Positions 38,700 to 46,765 of a stretch of DNA of 64,000 nucleotides are shown one piece after another. Every line of letters begins with the position of its first letter. The stretch's first letter is position 1. The notes under the pieces are model-generated. The model saw only the letters and a list, made by a program, of their open reading frames with translations, searched no databases and was not told the DNA's origin. This DNA comes from Maridesulfovibrio frigidus DSM 17176 (GTDB lineage Bacteria > Desulfobacterota > Desulfovibrionia > Desulfovibrionales > Desulfovibrionaceae): NCBI RefSeq assembly GCF_000711735.1, contig NZ_JONL01000004.1:62001-126000 (forward strand), in the 5' to 3' direction. The translations under genes were made by a program, and so were the position numbers.

Positions 38700-40477
38700 T
38701 ACGCGATTATTTTAGAGTCCTTGTGGTCGATCTTGCTACCGGAAAAGGCAATGTCGCTAAAGTTGAAGGTCGTAATGAATATGCGGGCGGTAGTGGGCTT
38801 GGTGCTCTTTTGTTCAGCATTTACGGACATCCTACACGTCCGTGGGACGATCCTGATCAGCCGTTAATTTTTTCCATTGGTGCGCTTACTGGATTGTTTC
38901 CGCTCATGAGCAAAACAGTCTGTTCCTTCAAGTCGCCATATCATGATCAGTTTGCAGAAAGCCACGCAGGCGGGCGCTCAGCTCTCGCCATTCGCTTTGC
39001 CGACTATGATGCCATTGTCATTAAAGGACGCGCTCCGCGCTTGTCCTGCCTTTCCATAGGTATGCGTCATCTTGAAGTTAAAGATGTCCAATTTTTAGCT
39101 GGCAAGGATGTTTTTGCCACGGGCAAGATGCTTCGCCGCATGTTCCCCGGTTCAGGACATCGTTCCATTTTACGTATCGGGCCGGCCGGTGAAAATTTAT
39201 CCGGCATGGCTTGTATTAATGCTGACACTTATCGCCATTTCGGAAGGCTCGGTTCCGGTGGCGTTATGGGGTCAAAAAATCTGAAGGGTATTGTTATTCT
39301 CGGTGATGGTTCATTTGTTATGCCAGAGGGTAATGAATACTCAAAAGTTTTTGATGAAGTCTACGATAAGATGACCGGTACCGACATGATGAGTAAGTAT
39401 CATAACCTTGGTACTGCCGCTAATTTGAATGCTCTTAATGAGCTGAAGTCTTTGCCGTGGCGTAATCTGCAGGCAACTAGTGATGATGACATTGCCGGCA
39501 TCACAGGCGAGAAATTTGCCGATGAAACTTTGCTCAGAAATGCCGCCTGTGCGGGATGCCCGGTCGGTTGTATCCATTTAGGTTTTGTTCGCGAAAAGTT
39601 CATGGAACAGAATCAGTATATGTATCGTCAGGTGGCTTACGATTATGAACCTATTTTTGCCACGGGTTCAATGCTTGGCGTAACGGATCCATTCCACGTT
39701 CTCACCATAATGGATGAAATTGAAAAAGCCGGACTCGACGTAATGTCGGGCGGAGTTGCTCTTGCGTGGGCGACCGAGGCTTTTGAAAAGGGTTTGATTA
39801 CTGAAAAGGAAACAATTGTTCCGCTCGCTTTCGGCGATGCTGAAGGATATCAAAAAGCAGTCTATTATATGGGGGAGGCCGAGAATGATTTCTATGCCGC
39901 TCTCATCAAAGGATCATTGGTAGCTGCCAAGAAGTATGGCGGGGAAGACTTCGCATGTGTACTTGGTCAGGAAATGGCCGGATATGCCACAGGAGAGACT
40001 TTCTACGTTGCGGAAGCTTTAGGGTTCAGACATTCCCATCTCGATTCAGGAGGCTACTCCTGGGATCAGAAAAACGATTCTAAAGACGTTAACGCTATCT
40101 GTGATTTCCTAATAGGTGATGAAACAGGGCGAGCTTTCATTACTTCGATGGTCGCGTGTCTATTTGGTCGCGGCGTTTATAATGATGAACAGCTTGCTTC
40201 ATGTCTTCATTCTGTCGGTTATTCCGAAATTGCAGATAATATGGATACGATTGGAGAAAGAGTTCGGGCGCTGCGGTGGAAGATGCGTTTTGATACCGGA
40301 TATGATCCTGACGCAATCACTATTCCGAAAAGATATAACGAAGTGACCACTTGGAAAGGTAAAACTGATCCAATATTCCTTGCCGAACTCAAGAAAGAAT
40401 ATGGCAACAGAATCCGCGGTTTAGTCTCAGAAGAGGCCTTAATTAGGCTTGGATTGGAAAAAAACGATAAAAAATAG
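38696..40477 (+). CDS. Aldehyde ferredoxin oxidoreductase (tungstopterin enzyme)
   Basis: 593 residues, the length of AOR-family catalytic subunits. The N-terminal domain has YAGGSGLGALLF and SKTVCSFKSPYHDQFAESHAGG. The iron-sulfur ligands are in NAACAGCPVGCIHLG near residue 285 and the distal cysteine in NAICDFLIGDE near 465. The tungsten-bispyranopterin loops GRLGSGGVMGSKNLKGIV lie near 182. It oxidises aldehydes to acids, or the reverse, using the attached ferredoxin. The two-gene arrangement resembles YdhV/YdhY-type or acid-reducing AORs more than the single-gene archaeal enzyme. No pterin-synthesis gene is adjacent. Physiological aldehyde unknown. Confidence 0.93.
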   Translation: MIRDYFRVLVVDLATGKGNVAKVEGRNEYAGGSGLGALLFSIYGHPTRPWDDPDQPLIFSIGALTGLFPLMSKTVCSFKSPYHDQFAESHAGGRSALAIRFADYDAIVIKGRAPRLSCLSIGMRHLEVKDVQFLAGKDVFATGKMLRRMFPGSGHRSILRIGPAGENLSGMACINADTYRHFGRLGSGGVMGSKNLKGIVILGDGSFVMPEGNEYSKVFDEVYDKMTGTDMMSKYHNLGTAANLNALNELKSLPWRNLQATSDDDIAGITGEKFADETLLRNAACAGCPVGCIHLGFVREKFMEQNQYMYRQVAYDYEPIFATGSMLGVTDPFHVLTIMDEIEKAGLDVMSGGVALAWATEAFEKGLITEKETIVPLAFGDAEGYQKAVYYMGEAENDFYAALIKGSLVAAKKYGGEDFACVLGQEMAGYATGETFYVAEALGFRHSHLDSGGYSWDQKNDSKDVNAICDFLIGDETGRAFITSMVACLFGRGVYNDEQLASCLHSVGYSEIADNMDTIGERVRALRWKMRFDTGYDPDAITIPKRYNEVTTWKGKTDPIFLAELKKEYGNRIRGLVSEEALIRLGLEKNDKK

Positions 40478-40496
40478 TAAAAATTGCAAAAAGTAC

Positions 40497-40525
40497 TTGC
40501 CAAGTCTGGCTGGTTTCGATAGATA
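40497..40525 (+). promoter_or_regulatory. Promoter of the first tRNA-Phe gene
   Basis: TTGCCA (40497-40502), a 17-base spacer and TAGATA (40520-40525) fit a housekeeping promoter. Transcription would start about 10 bases before the tRNA. Confidence 0.5.
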
Positions 40526-40540
40526 TCTCTCCTCAGCGGC

Positions 40541-40616
40541 GCCGAGGTAGCTCAGTCGGTAGAGCAGGGGACTGAAAATCCCCGTGTCGGCGGTTCAATT
40601 CCGTCCCTCGGCACCA
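40541..40616 (+). tRNA. tRNA-Phe (GAA), copy 1
   Basis: 76 bases with a 7-bp acceptor stem GCCGAGG/CCTCGGC and encoded CCA end. The anticodon arm GGGGA-CTGAAAA-TCCCC gives anticodon GAA. The T arm contains GTTCAATTC. A terminator follows at once. Confidence 0.96.
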
Positions 40617-40628
40617 TCTGTAAAGAAT

Positions 40629-40659
40629 AGCCCTTATAATTTATTATAAGGGCTTTTTC
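40629..40659 (+). terminator. Terminator of tRNA-Phe copy 1
   Basis: AGCCCTTATAAT / ATTATAAGGGCT (40629-40640 and 40643-40654), a 12-bp stem followed by TTTTT. Confidence 0.85.
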
Positions 40660-40738
40660 TATTGTGGTCCGTTTTATATTTTAAGTTAAATTTCATAGTT
40701 GACATAAATCATCGTTATGATAGGACTTACCTATCGGC

Positions 40739-40814
40739 GCCGAGGTAGCTCAGTCGGTAGAGCAGGGGACTGAAAATCCCCGTGTCGGCGGTTCAATTCC
40801 GTCCCTCGGCACCA
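40739..40814 (+). tRNA. tRNA-Phe (GAA), copy 2
   Basis: Identical over 76 bases to the copy at 40541, including the encoded CCA, and also sharing the four bases CGGC just upstream. A TTGACA sits at 40699-40704 with a weak -10, so it may have its own promoter. Offset between copies is 198 bases. Confidence 0.96.
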
Positions 40815-40824
40815 CGCGAATATT

Positions 40825-40858
40825 AAAGGGTTAAGCTTACAAGCTTAACCCTTTTTTG
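40825..40858. terminator. Bidirectional terminator after tRNA-Phe copy 2
   Basis: AAAGGGTTAAGCTT / AAGCTTAACCCTTT (40825-40838 and 40841-40854), perfect 14-bp inverted repeat plus T run, shared with the convergent GNAT gene. Confidence 0.9.
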
Positions 40859-40895
40859 TTTTGTTTTTCAGTAGTTTGGAATTGTTGTGCGAATC

Positions 40896-41315
40896 TTACT
40901 TGTCTGAATCCAGTCTCTTTCCTAAGCAGACCACGTTATCTACTTCATAGCCTAGGCTTTCATAGAAAGCTAAAACCTTAGAGTTTCTTTCACGAACTTG
41001 CAGGTTAATTTTGGGGCAGCCTTTCGCTTTAATTTTTTCTTCTACGCAATTCATTATTTTTTTTGCGAGCCCTTTCATCTGAAATTCAGGTGAAACAGCT
41101 AAGTAATTTATCCATCCTCTGTGCCCTTCGTATCCGCCCATTACCGTGGCAATTATCTTGTCATCATGAATCCCGACCAGAAATAAATCAGGATCTACTT
41201 CCATTTTTATTTTAATGTCATTTTCCGGGTGATTCCATGGCGCAACAAGATTGCACTCTTTCCATAGCTTGATGACTTCTTTTTGGTCTTCTATTTTAAA
41301 TTCACGTATCTGCAT
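40896..41315 (-). CDS. GNAT-family acetyltransferase
   Basis: 139 residues with the GNAT acetyl-CoA fold. The acetyl-CoA loop is seen as SPEFQMKGLAKKIMN (about residue 75, an R/Q-x-x-G-x-A variant), preceded by GWINYLAVSP and followed by LQVRERNSKVLAFYESLGYEVD. It resembles the YpeA-type acetyltransferases of unknown substrate. It is a single minus-strand gene, convergent with the tRNA genes and divergent from the DsrE-like gene. Confidence 0.9.
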   Translation of the reverse strand: MQIREFKIEDQKEVIKLWKECNLVAPWNHPENDIKIKMEVDPDLFLVGIHDDKIIATVMGGYEGHRGWINYLAVSPEFQMKGLAKKIMNCVEEKIKAKGCPKINLQVRERNSKVLAFYESLGYEVDNVVCLGKRLDSDK

Positions 41316-41444
41316 GGGCTAGGTTTTACTCGATTGAATGGTTACTTTTATGTGTTTTATAAGTAAGTTCGGTTTGGAAGAACTGCTATAATCAAATATA
41401 ACACACGTAATAGCAAATGCTAAAGAGTAAATATGGGAGAAGTT

Positions 41445-41789
41445 ATGAACGAAAAAAAACATTTATATATTTTATGGACAAACGGTGACGTCGAAGCGGC
41501 AGAGAAGATGGTTTTTATGTACGGAGTAAATTCTCTACTTAAAGGGTGGTGGGAGGAAGTTACCATTATCCTTTGGGGTGGATCTGCAAAACTAGCAGCA
41601 GAAAACGAGACCATAAAAGATCTCATTTCAAAAGCTGTAGAAAGTGGTGTACATATTAGTGCATGTCGCGCCTGTGCGGATATGTATGGTGTGGCTGAGA
41701 AGCTTGAAGAGCAGGGTATAGAAGTTATTTATTGGGGAGAGCAGATGACTCACCTTCTTAAAAATAATGAAAAATTGCTGACGATATAG
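41445..41789 (+). CDS. DsrE-family-like sulfur-relay or regulatory protein
   Basis: 114 residues from the ATG at 41445, five bases after GGAG. An ATG 12 bases earlier would include that site. The fold pattern (strand YILWTNGD, helix AAEKMVFMYGVNSLL, strand VTIILWGGSA, then VHISACRACADMYG) fits the DsrE/DsrF family, whose members often carry persulfide on a conserved cysteine. Here two cysteines (CRAC near residue 75) are candidates. No dsr or tus gene is nearby, so a function in sulfur transfer is only inferred. Confidence 0.75.
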   Translation: MNEKKHLYILWTNGDVEAAEKMVFMYGVNSLLKGWWEEVTIILWGGSAKLAAENETIKDLISKAVESGVHISACRACADMYGVAEKLEEQGIEVIYWGEQMTHLLKNNEKLLTI

Positions 41790-41828
41790 TTTTGTAGTTG
41801 GTTATAAGTACAAGAGCAGGGATCATAA

Positions 41829-42212
41829 ATGAAAATTCGGATATTGATATTAATGGTATTGCTTTCGGCGATGTTTGGCCTGTCTGCCTGCGCGAGTTAT
41901 GAGCGTAGTAGTGGGGTTGAGAATACTTGGCGGTCCAAAGATGTACCTACTTTTGAAAAAGGGGTAACGACTCAGGCGGATGTAATTAAAGCACTCGGCC
42001 CTCCATCGCAGATTATTACTCTTCAAGATAAGCCCGTTTTTTACTATTTGCATGAACATAGAGAAGGGGGCGGGGTTTTTCTGCTTGTATTCAACTATGC
42101 GAAAGATAAAGCCGTTTACGACCGCGCTGTTTTTTTCTTTGATGCCGATGGCGTTATAGAAGATTTTAGTCTCAGTAAAGAAGGTGTGCCTTATGAGCCT
42201 GAGAGCGAGTAG
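41829..42212 (+). CDS. Lipoprotein, BamE/SmpA-like fold
   Basis: 127 residues with a leader ending LSACAS, acceptor cysteine at residue 21. The segment FEKGVTTQADVIKALGPPSQI is the pattern of the BamE/SmpA/OmlA fold, in which a small two-helix, three-strand domain binds other outer-membrane proteins. The protein lacks the rest of BamE, so a BAM role is not assumed. Its end overlaps the next lipoprotein gene by 20 bases. Confidence 0.75.
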   Translation: MKIRILILMVLLSAMFGLSACASYERSSGVENTWRSKDVPTFEKGVTTQADVIKALGPPSQIITLQDKPVFYYLHEHREGGGVFLLVFNYAKDKAVYDRAVFFFDADGVIEDFSLSKEGVPYEPESE

Positions 42213-42798
42213 ATTTTTAACAATATTTTTGCTCAGTTTAGTCTTTTTTTCAGGGTGCACTATTATCCAGAAAGAAAGTATGAACACAGTTGCGTTCAAT
42301 CCAGCAGAGTATGAGCCTGGTAAATCATCCTGGAATGAGCTGCTGGCTGATTTGGGACCGCCTGACCAAATGGGTGATGCGGGAAGTGGTATGGTGTGGC
42401 TATATGAAAATATTGATGTCAGCGAATTTCAAATGGGCATCAGGATGAATTATCAGTGGATTGAACTGGTTAAGTTTGTGCACGCAACTGCTGAAGCGGA
42501 TCGTATCGCTTTAATTTTAACTTTTGATAAAGATCGAAAGCTAAAAAGCGGTAATATTTTTGAATGGAAAGATGACCTCGGTCATGACAACGCGATTCAG
42601 TTTTTTCTGGTCGTATCAAGCCTTGCCGATGCAGATCATTTAGATCCTTCTCCGTATCAACTTCAATGGGGAAGATCGCTTCTTGTGGATTTACCCGAGG
42701 GACTTAATGCTCAATGGGTGCCGGAATTGAACGGAAAGGGAGTGGAGCTTAGAGGTACACCTCTTAAGGCCGGTCAGCATACTTTAGAGATGCATTAA
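42193..42798 (+). CDS. Second lipoprotein coupled to the BamE-like gene
   Basis: 201 residues from the ATG at 42193, with AAGAAGG upstream. The leader ends FFSGCT (cysteine near residue 21). The first part of the mature protein (SSWNELLADLGPPDQMGDAGSGMVWLYE) repeats the LGPP-type turn of the preceding lipoprotein, suggesting a related fold, and a longer beta-rich C-terminal region follows. I do not know the family. Overlap of 20 bases with the upstream gene implies coupled translation and perhaps a complex of the two proteins. Confidence 0.72.
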   Translation: MSLRASRFLTIFLLSLVFFSGCTIIQKESMNTVAFNPAEYEPGKSSWNELLADLGPPDQMGDAGSGMVWLYENIDVSEFQMGIRMNYQWIELVKFVHATAEADRIALILTFDKDRKLKSGNIFEWKDDLGHDNAIQFFLVVSSLADADHLDPSPYQLQWGRSLLVDLPEGLNAQWVPELNGKGVELRGTPLKAGQHTLEMH

Positions 42799-42805
42799 GT
42801 CGATA

Positions 42806-42858
42806 CGTATAAATTTTATATGCGTATAAATTTTGATGTGGAAAGCGAATAAGCTTTC
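42806..42858 (+). terminator. Short tandem repeat and weak terminator
   Basis: CGTATAAATTTT occurs twice (42806 and 42823, period 17). Then GAAAGC / GCTTTC (42841-42846 and 42853-42858) forms a small stem followed by TATCTTTT, between convergent genes. Weak but the only terminator candidate here. Confidence 0.45.
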
Positions 42859-42864
42859 TATCTT

Positions 42865-44217
42865 TTAAATTAGCTCCCGCAAAATATCTATCCCCCGCAG
42901 TAGCTCTTCAGCTGTACGAGGTCCGCTTAGTGATATTCTAGCCATGGCGGGAACAATGCTGTCGCCGACTGCGAATTTCTCTGCCCCGAAAAGATTTACT
43001 CCCATTTCCCGTGCTTTTGCTTCAAGCAGGTAGCCTCGCCACGGTTCAGGTAGTTTGATCCATATAAAAAATCCCGTAGGTTTGCCGTAATAAGTAAGGC
43101 CTTTTAGAGGTTCTTTTGCTAGCTGAGATCTTTTTGCTGCTTCTCCTCTTTTAAGGGCGATAATCTTATCTGCGGTCCCGTCTATTATCCATTCGGAGGC
43201 AAGTTCTGCATTTAACGGCGGTGTCATCCATACAGTGTTTAATATGGCGTGTGCTAGCTGATCCCGCAAAATTTTTGGTGCAGACATGAAGGCTACTCTC
43301 AGTCCAACAGCCAAGGATTTTGATAGTCCGGCAATATGAACACTATTATCGGGGGCTAAGGATGAAACAGGAAGCAGCGAATTTTCTACCGTGAGGCCGT
43401 AGGCATCATCTTCGATAATAGTAAGTGAATGTTTGCGGGCAATTAGGGCAATTGCTTCGCGCCGCTCGGCGGACATGCAGGCTGTGGTGGGATTTTGTAC
43501 CCCGGGCATAATATACAGCCCTTTAATTTTCTCTCTGCGGCAGATTGCATTAAGCGCGTCCGGCATCATGCCTTCCCCATCCATTGCGACAGGAACCAGC
43601 CTGATTCCGAGCATAGACGCTAAGGTTTTCATGCCGGGATAAGTGAGCGCGTCTGATGCAACCCTGTCTCCTGCGCGAAATAGTGCAGTCAGGCAACAAG
43701 TAAGCGCGTGCTGTGCTCCTGAACAAACAAGTACGTCTTCAGGAGTTACATCTAGGTTATACCGTTTGCACCATTCGGCACCTGCCGCACGGTGCTCCGG
43801 CAATCCTCGTGGATCTGTATAGCGCAGGAAAACATCCGAATTGCGCCTACGGATGAGCTTTTTCATGCCCTCTTGAATATCAGGATCACAATCATAAAAA
43901 GTATTCGCCGCCCCTAATTCTATCATCCCGGGAACTTGCGGCTCGAATGAAACCATAGATGACGAAATAATCGCGTCAGAAGCCACAAATGTTCCGCGCC
44001 CGACAGTTCCAGCAATCAAACCTCGCCGTTCAGCTTCGACATAACCACGCGTAACTGTACTGACGTTTATTTCAAGATCGTCCGCAAGTTCACGGTGCGT
44101 AGGAAGTCGATCACCCGGTTTAAGCTTACCGGAAAATACATCACGTTCTATTACATCTGCCAGCGCACGGTATTTTGGGCCTGATACATCTTCAAGTGTG
44201 GGGTTCCATTTTGTCAT
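42865..44217 (-). CDS. MocR/GntR-type regulator with aminotransferase domain
   Basis: 450 residues from the ATG at 44217. Earlier in-frame starts overlap the divergent promoter region. An N-terminal GntR winged helix (KYRALADVIERDVFSGKLKPGDRLPTHRELADDLEINVSTVTRGY) is joined to a class I aminotransferase-like domain (CSGAQHALTCCL near 165 and the PLP lysine in GLSKSLAVGLRVAF near 305). MocR proteins such as GabR and PdxR use PLP to sense amino compounds and usually control an adjacent divergent gene, here the LysE exporter. An inverted repeat TTGAC/GTCAA lies between them. Confidence 0.93.
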   Translation of the reverse strand: MTKWNPTLEDVSGPKYRALADVIERDVFSGKLKPGDRLPTHRELADDLEINVSTVTRGYVEAERRGLIAGTVGRGTFVASDAIISSSMVSFEPQVPGMIELGAANTFYDCDPDIQEGMKKLIRRRNSDVFLRYTDPRGLPEHRAAGAEWCKRYNLDVTPEDVLVCSGAQHALTCCLTALFRAGDRVASDALTYPGMKTLASMLGIRLVPVAMDGEGMMPDALNAICRREKIKGLYIMPGVQNPTTACMSAERREAIALIARKHSLTIIEDDAYGLTVENSLLPVSSLAPDNSVHIAGLSKSLAVGLRVAFMSAPKILRDQLAHAILNTVWMTPPLNAELASEWIIDGTADKIIALKRGEAAKRSQLAKEPLKGLTYYGKPTGFFIWIKLPEPWRGYLLEAKAREMGVNLFGAEKFAVGDSIVPAMARISLSGPRTAEELLRGIDILRELI

Positions 44218-44233
44218 GCACACAATAATTCCA

Positions 44234-44253
44234 TTGACTACATACAATGTCAA
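44234..44253. promoter_or_regulatory. Candidate MocR operator
   Basis: TTGAC-N10-GTCAA (44234-44253), followed by GTCTAC and GACA at similar spacing, in the 113-base gap between the MocR and LysE starts. Direct and inverted half-sites are typical for this regulator family. Confidence 0.4.
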
Positions 44254-44330
44254 CAATATGTCTACAATCAGACAAATCGCAGCACACAATTTTTTGTGCG
44301 ATCGCTTCTTTAAGTGAAAAAGGAATTATT

Positions 44331-44921
44331 ATGCAGGAAAATTATTGGGCTTTTTTATTGTTTGTTATTGTTATGACTGGAACACCGGGGCCCGGTAATC
44401 TGGCAATGCTTGCGCTCGGTCAGAGTGTGGGTTTCAAAAAATCTATACCTTTTTTAATAGGCATGGTTACGGGCGGAGTATTTGTCGGGGTTCTCATATG
44501 TATGGGGCTTGGGGAATTGTATATGACGTCTCCTCGTACCGCCTCAGTTTTTAAGATCATCAGCATTATGTATATCCTCTACCTTGCGTGGAAGGTAATG
44601 ATGATGAATGTAAAGCCACCTGAAGAGGTAAGGCCGTTTACTGTATACGACGGGTTGATGCTGCATCCATTAAATCCAAAAAATTGGGCTATGAATATTT
44701 CCGCATTCAGTCAGTTTGCAGATCCCACCGCACCTAGGCTTTTCGAAATTAGCATTTTTGTTCTGACATTTGGTTGCGGGGCTTTACTTTTCCACAGTCT
44801 TTGGGGGTATGCAGGTTCGTCTTTATTACGACTGTTGCGTACTCGCACTCTTAGATTGTGCATCAATTCCTCCATGGTTGTATTGATGGTCGGGGCTACT
44901 TTGTATGCCTTGTATAAGTAG
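44331..44921 (+). CDS. LysE/RhtB-family amino-acid exporter
   Basis: 196 residues from the ATG preceded by AAGGAA. It has six transmembrane helices and the family signature near the start (VIVMTGTPGPGNLAMLALGQSVGFKKSIPFLIG), with LHPLNPKNWAMNISAF near residue 105. Members export basic amino acids, threonine or homoserine lactone and similar metabolites. Divergence from a MocR regulator suggests induction by an amino compound that is then pumped out. Confidence 0.93.
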   Translation: MQENYWAFLLFVIVMTGTPGPGNLAMLALGQSVGFKKSIPFLIGMVTGGVFVGVLICMGLGELYMTSPRTASVFKIISIMYILYLAWKVMMMNVKPPEEVRPFTVYDGLMLHPLNPKNWAMNISAFSQFADPTAPRLFEISIFVLTFGCGALLFHSLWGYAGSSLLRLLRTRTLRLCINSSMVVLMVGATLYALYK

Positions 44922-45058
44922 AATCTAGGATGGCACCGATGTGTTATGGTTTTCGTTTCTTAAATATTAGGATATGGAATTTTTAGGGATGACTGTAAAA
45001 GCATTCAAAAAGTGCGATTTAAGGTTTAAATATATAATTTTGCATGAGGATTACAACT

Positions 45059-45937
45059 ATGGGTAAAAAAATCGGTTGGATTGGAACAGGCGTAATGGGA
45101 AGCTCTATGTGTATGCATCTTATAAAAGCTGGACATGAAGCCTTTGTTTATAACCGCACAAAAGCTAAAGCTAAAGATTTGATCGCTGCTGGTGCAACAT
45201 GGTGTGATTCTCCTTCAGCTGTTGCCAAAAGTGCTGACATCATATTTACAATCGTTGGTTATCCGACTGACGTTGAGCAGACAATTCTTGGATCAGAGGG
45301 CGTACTTGCAAACGCTGATGCCGGAAAAATTATAGTTGATATGACCACCTCTGAGCCTGCTTTAGCAGAGCTTATATACGACGCCGCAGCGGATAAAAAC
45401 GTTGAATCCTTAGACGCTCCAGTTTCTGGAGGAGATTTAGGCGCACGCAACGGATCTCTAGCAATCATGGTCGGTGGTAAGCAGAAAGTCTTTGATGAAG
45501 TAAAAGAACTCTTCGATATCATGGGCCAGAATGTTCAGCTTATGGGTAAGGCAGGAACCGGACAGCACACAAAAATGTGTAATCAGGTTCTAATTGCTGG
45601 AACTATGATCGGAGTTGTTGAGTCGCTTCTATATGCTCAGAAAGCGGGCATGGATATGAATAAAGTAATCGATGTCATCGGTTCTGGAGCTGCCGGATCT
45701 TGGTCTATTAATAACCTTGGCCGCAGAATTGCCGAAGATGATTTCAACCCCGGTTTCTTTATTAAGCATTTTGTAAAAGATATGGGCATTGCTCTCGATG
45801 AAGCAAAGCGCATGAAACTTTCCTTACCGGGGCTTGCTTTAGTAAATCAGTTCTATATTTCTGCTATGGCAATGGGCTATGAAGAGCTTGGAACACAGGG
45901 ACTATTTAAGGTTCTGGAGAAAATGAATCAGGTTTAA
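45059..45937 (+). CDS. NAD(P)-dependent beta-hydroxyacid dehydrogenase
   Basis: 292 residues, starting MGKKIGWIGTGVMGSSMCMHL with the Rossmann GxGxxG. I start at the ATG at 45059. The family signature DAPVSGGDLGARNGSLAIMVGG lies near residue 120 and the catalytic lysine is in GQHTKMCNQVLIAGTM near residue 170. The type covers 3-hydroxyisobutyrate, tartronate semialdehyde and succinic semialdehyde reductases. It is a single gene closed by a terminator. The substrate is not determinable. Confidence 0.92.
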   Translation: MGKKIGWIGTGVMGSSMCMHLIKAGHEAFVYNRTKAKAKDLIAAGATWCDSPSAVAKSADIIFTIVGYPTDVEQTILGSEGVLANADAGKIIVDMTTSEPALAELIYDAAADKNVESLDAPVSGGDLGARNGSLAIMVGGKQKVFDEVKELFDIMGQNVQLMGKAGTGQHTKMCNQVLIAGTMIGVVESLLYAQKAGMDMNKVIDVIGSGAAGSWSINNLGRRIAEDDFNPGFFIKHFVKDMGIALDEAKRMKLSLPGLALVNQFYISAMAMGYEELGTQGLFKVLEKMNQV

Positions 45938-45970
45938 TTTAGCCGGTTTCAATTTTACGTAGATTAAATA

Positions 45971-46012
45971 AAAAGTCCGGCTTCGTGTTTTCATGGAGCC
46001 GGACTTTTATTT
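45971..46012 (+). terminator. Terminator after hydroxyacid dehydrogenase
   Basis: AAAAGTCCGGCT / AGCCGGACTTTT (45971-45982 and 45997-46008), 12-bp perfect stem with a 14-base loop and T-rich tail. Convergent with the ModA-like gene, so probably bidirectional. Confidence 0.88.
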
Positions 46013-46030
46013 TAATAAGCTATTCTAAAA

Positions 46031-46750
46031 TTAAACCGGAACTTTAAATCCGCATAATTCGAGGATCTTTTGAGATTCAGCCGCTAGCACTGTTTGCAAT
46101 AGCTCAGCTCCTTCTTTGCTCTCACCAATTACCATTGCATAATACTTTGCTCTGACCTTCAGTGGATGAGGCAAATCCATAATGTGAATATCAGTCATTT
46201 TTTGAGCAAGATCGAGCGCGGTTGTTTTATAGCCCAGAAATAGATCGATTCTACCATCATCAAACAAGTGGTACACTGGCGAATGCGGACCTTTCTCTTT
46301 TGGTGAATTTTTACCACCAACCAAAGTTAAGGCCCTTTCTCTTAGAATGAGTCTACTACCGGACTGCACTGCTTCGGTTTTATCAAATACAGCAAAAGCA
46401 TAATCGCCTCCCGGATCATCGATTGGCGTAGACGTACCTATTCTGTTTTCGGTATTGAGCATATTTTTTAAAACATCATCACTTTGCATTGCTGATGATC
46501 TACCAAACAAGCACAGCTCATTTTCAGTGAACAGAACAGGATCAGAAGCAAGTCCCAAATCCGCAAGAATCTGTCCATGCTTTAAGTTTGCAGATAAAAA
46601 AAGAGCTGGGCAATCGCCACTAACAATACGCTCCTGAAGTACCCCTGAAGGCCCTAAGGTAGTTGTTACCAAAAGATCAGTATTTTCGAATATAGCTGGT
46701 AAAGCATTGCGCAGACTACCTGCTGAAAAAACTTTAACTTGGGTTATCAC
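46031..46750 (-). CDS. ModA-like binding protein without signal peptide
   Basis: 239 residues from a GTG with AGGAGGAG six bases upstream. The mature-like sequence starts at once with VKVFSAGSLRNALPAIFE, the typical ModA/PBP-II opening, then GPSGVLQERIVSGDCPALFLSAN, where serines would hold an oxyanion, and later YAFAVFDKTEAVQ. No hydrophobic leader precedes it, and the start choice leaves no room for one. It is therefore expected in the cytoplasm, unlike normal ModA. It is the last gene of the FecBCD-type importer operon (15-base gap to the ATPase). Confidence 0.8.
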   Translation of the reverse strand: MITQVKVFSAGSLRNALPAIFENTDLLVTTTLGPSGVLQERIVSGDCPALFLSANLKHGQILADLGLASDPVLFTENELCLFGRSSAMQSDDVLKNMLNTENRIGTSTPIDDPGGDYAFAVFDKTEAVQSGSRLILRERALTLVGGKNSPKEKGPHSPVYHLFDDGRIDLFLGYKTTALDLAQKMTDIHIMDLPHPLKVRAKYYAMVIGESKEGAELLQTVLAAESQKILELCGFKVPV

Positions 46751-46765
46751 TTTGATCTCCTCCTA

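Noticed and set aside
40699-40721. TTGACA plus TATGAT promoter for tRNA-Phe copy 2
   Set aside because: The spacer is only 11 bases. A 16-base spacing gives a poor TAGGAC -10, so the promoter is left unassigned.
44936-44952. TGGCAC-like sigma-54 promoter before the hydroxyacid dehydrogenase gene
   Set aside because: The -12 GC element is missing.
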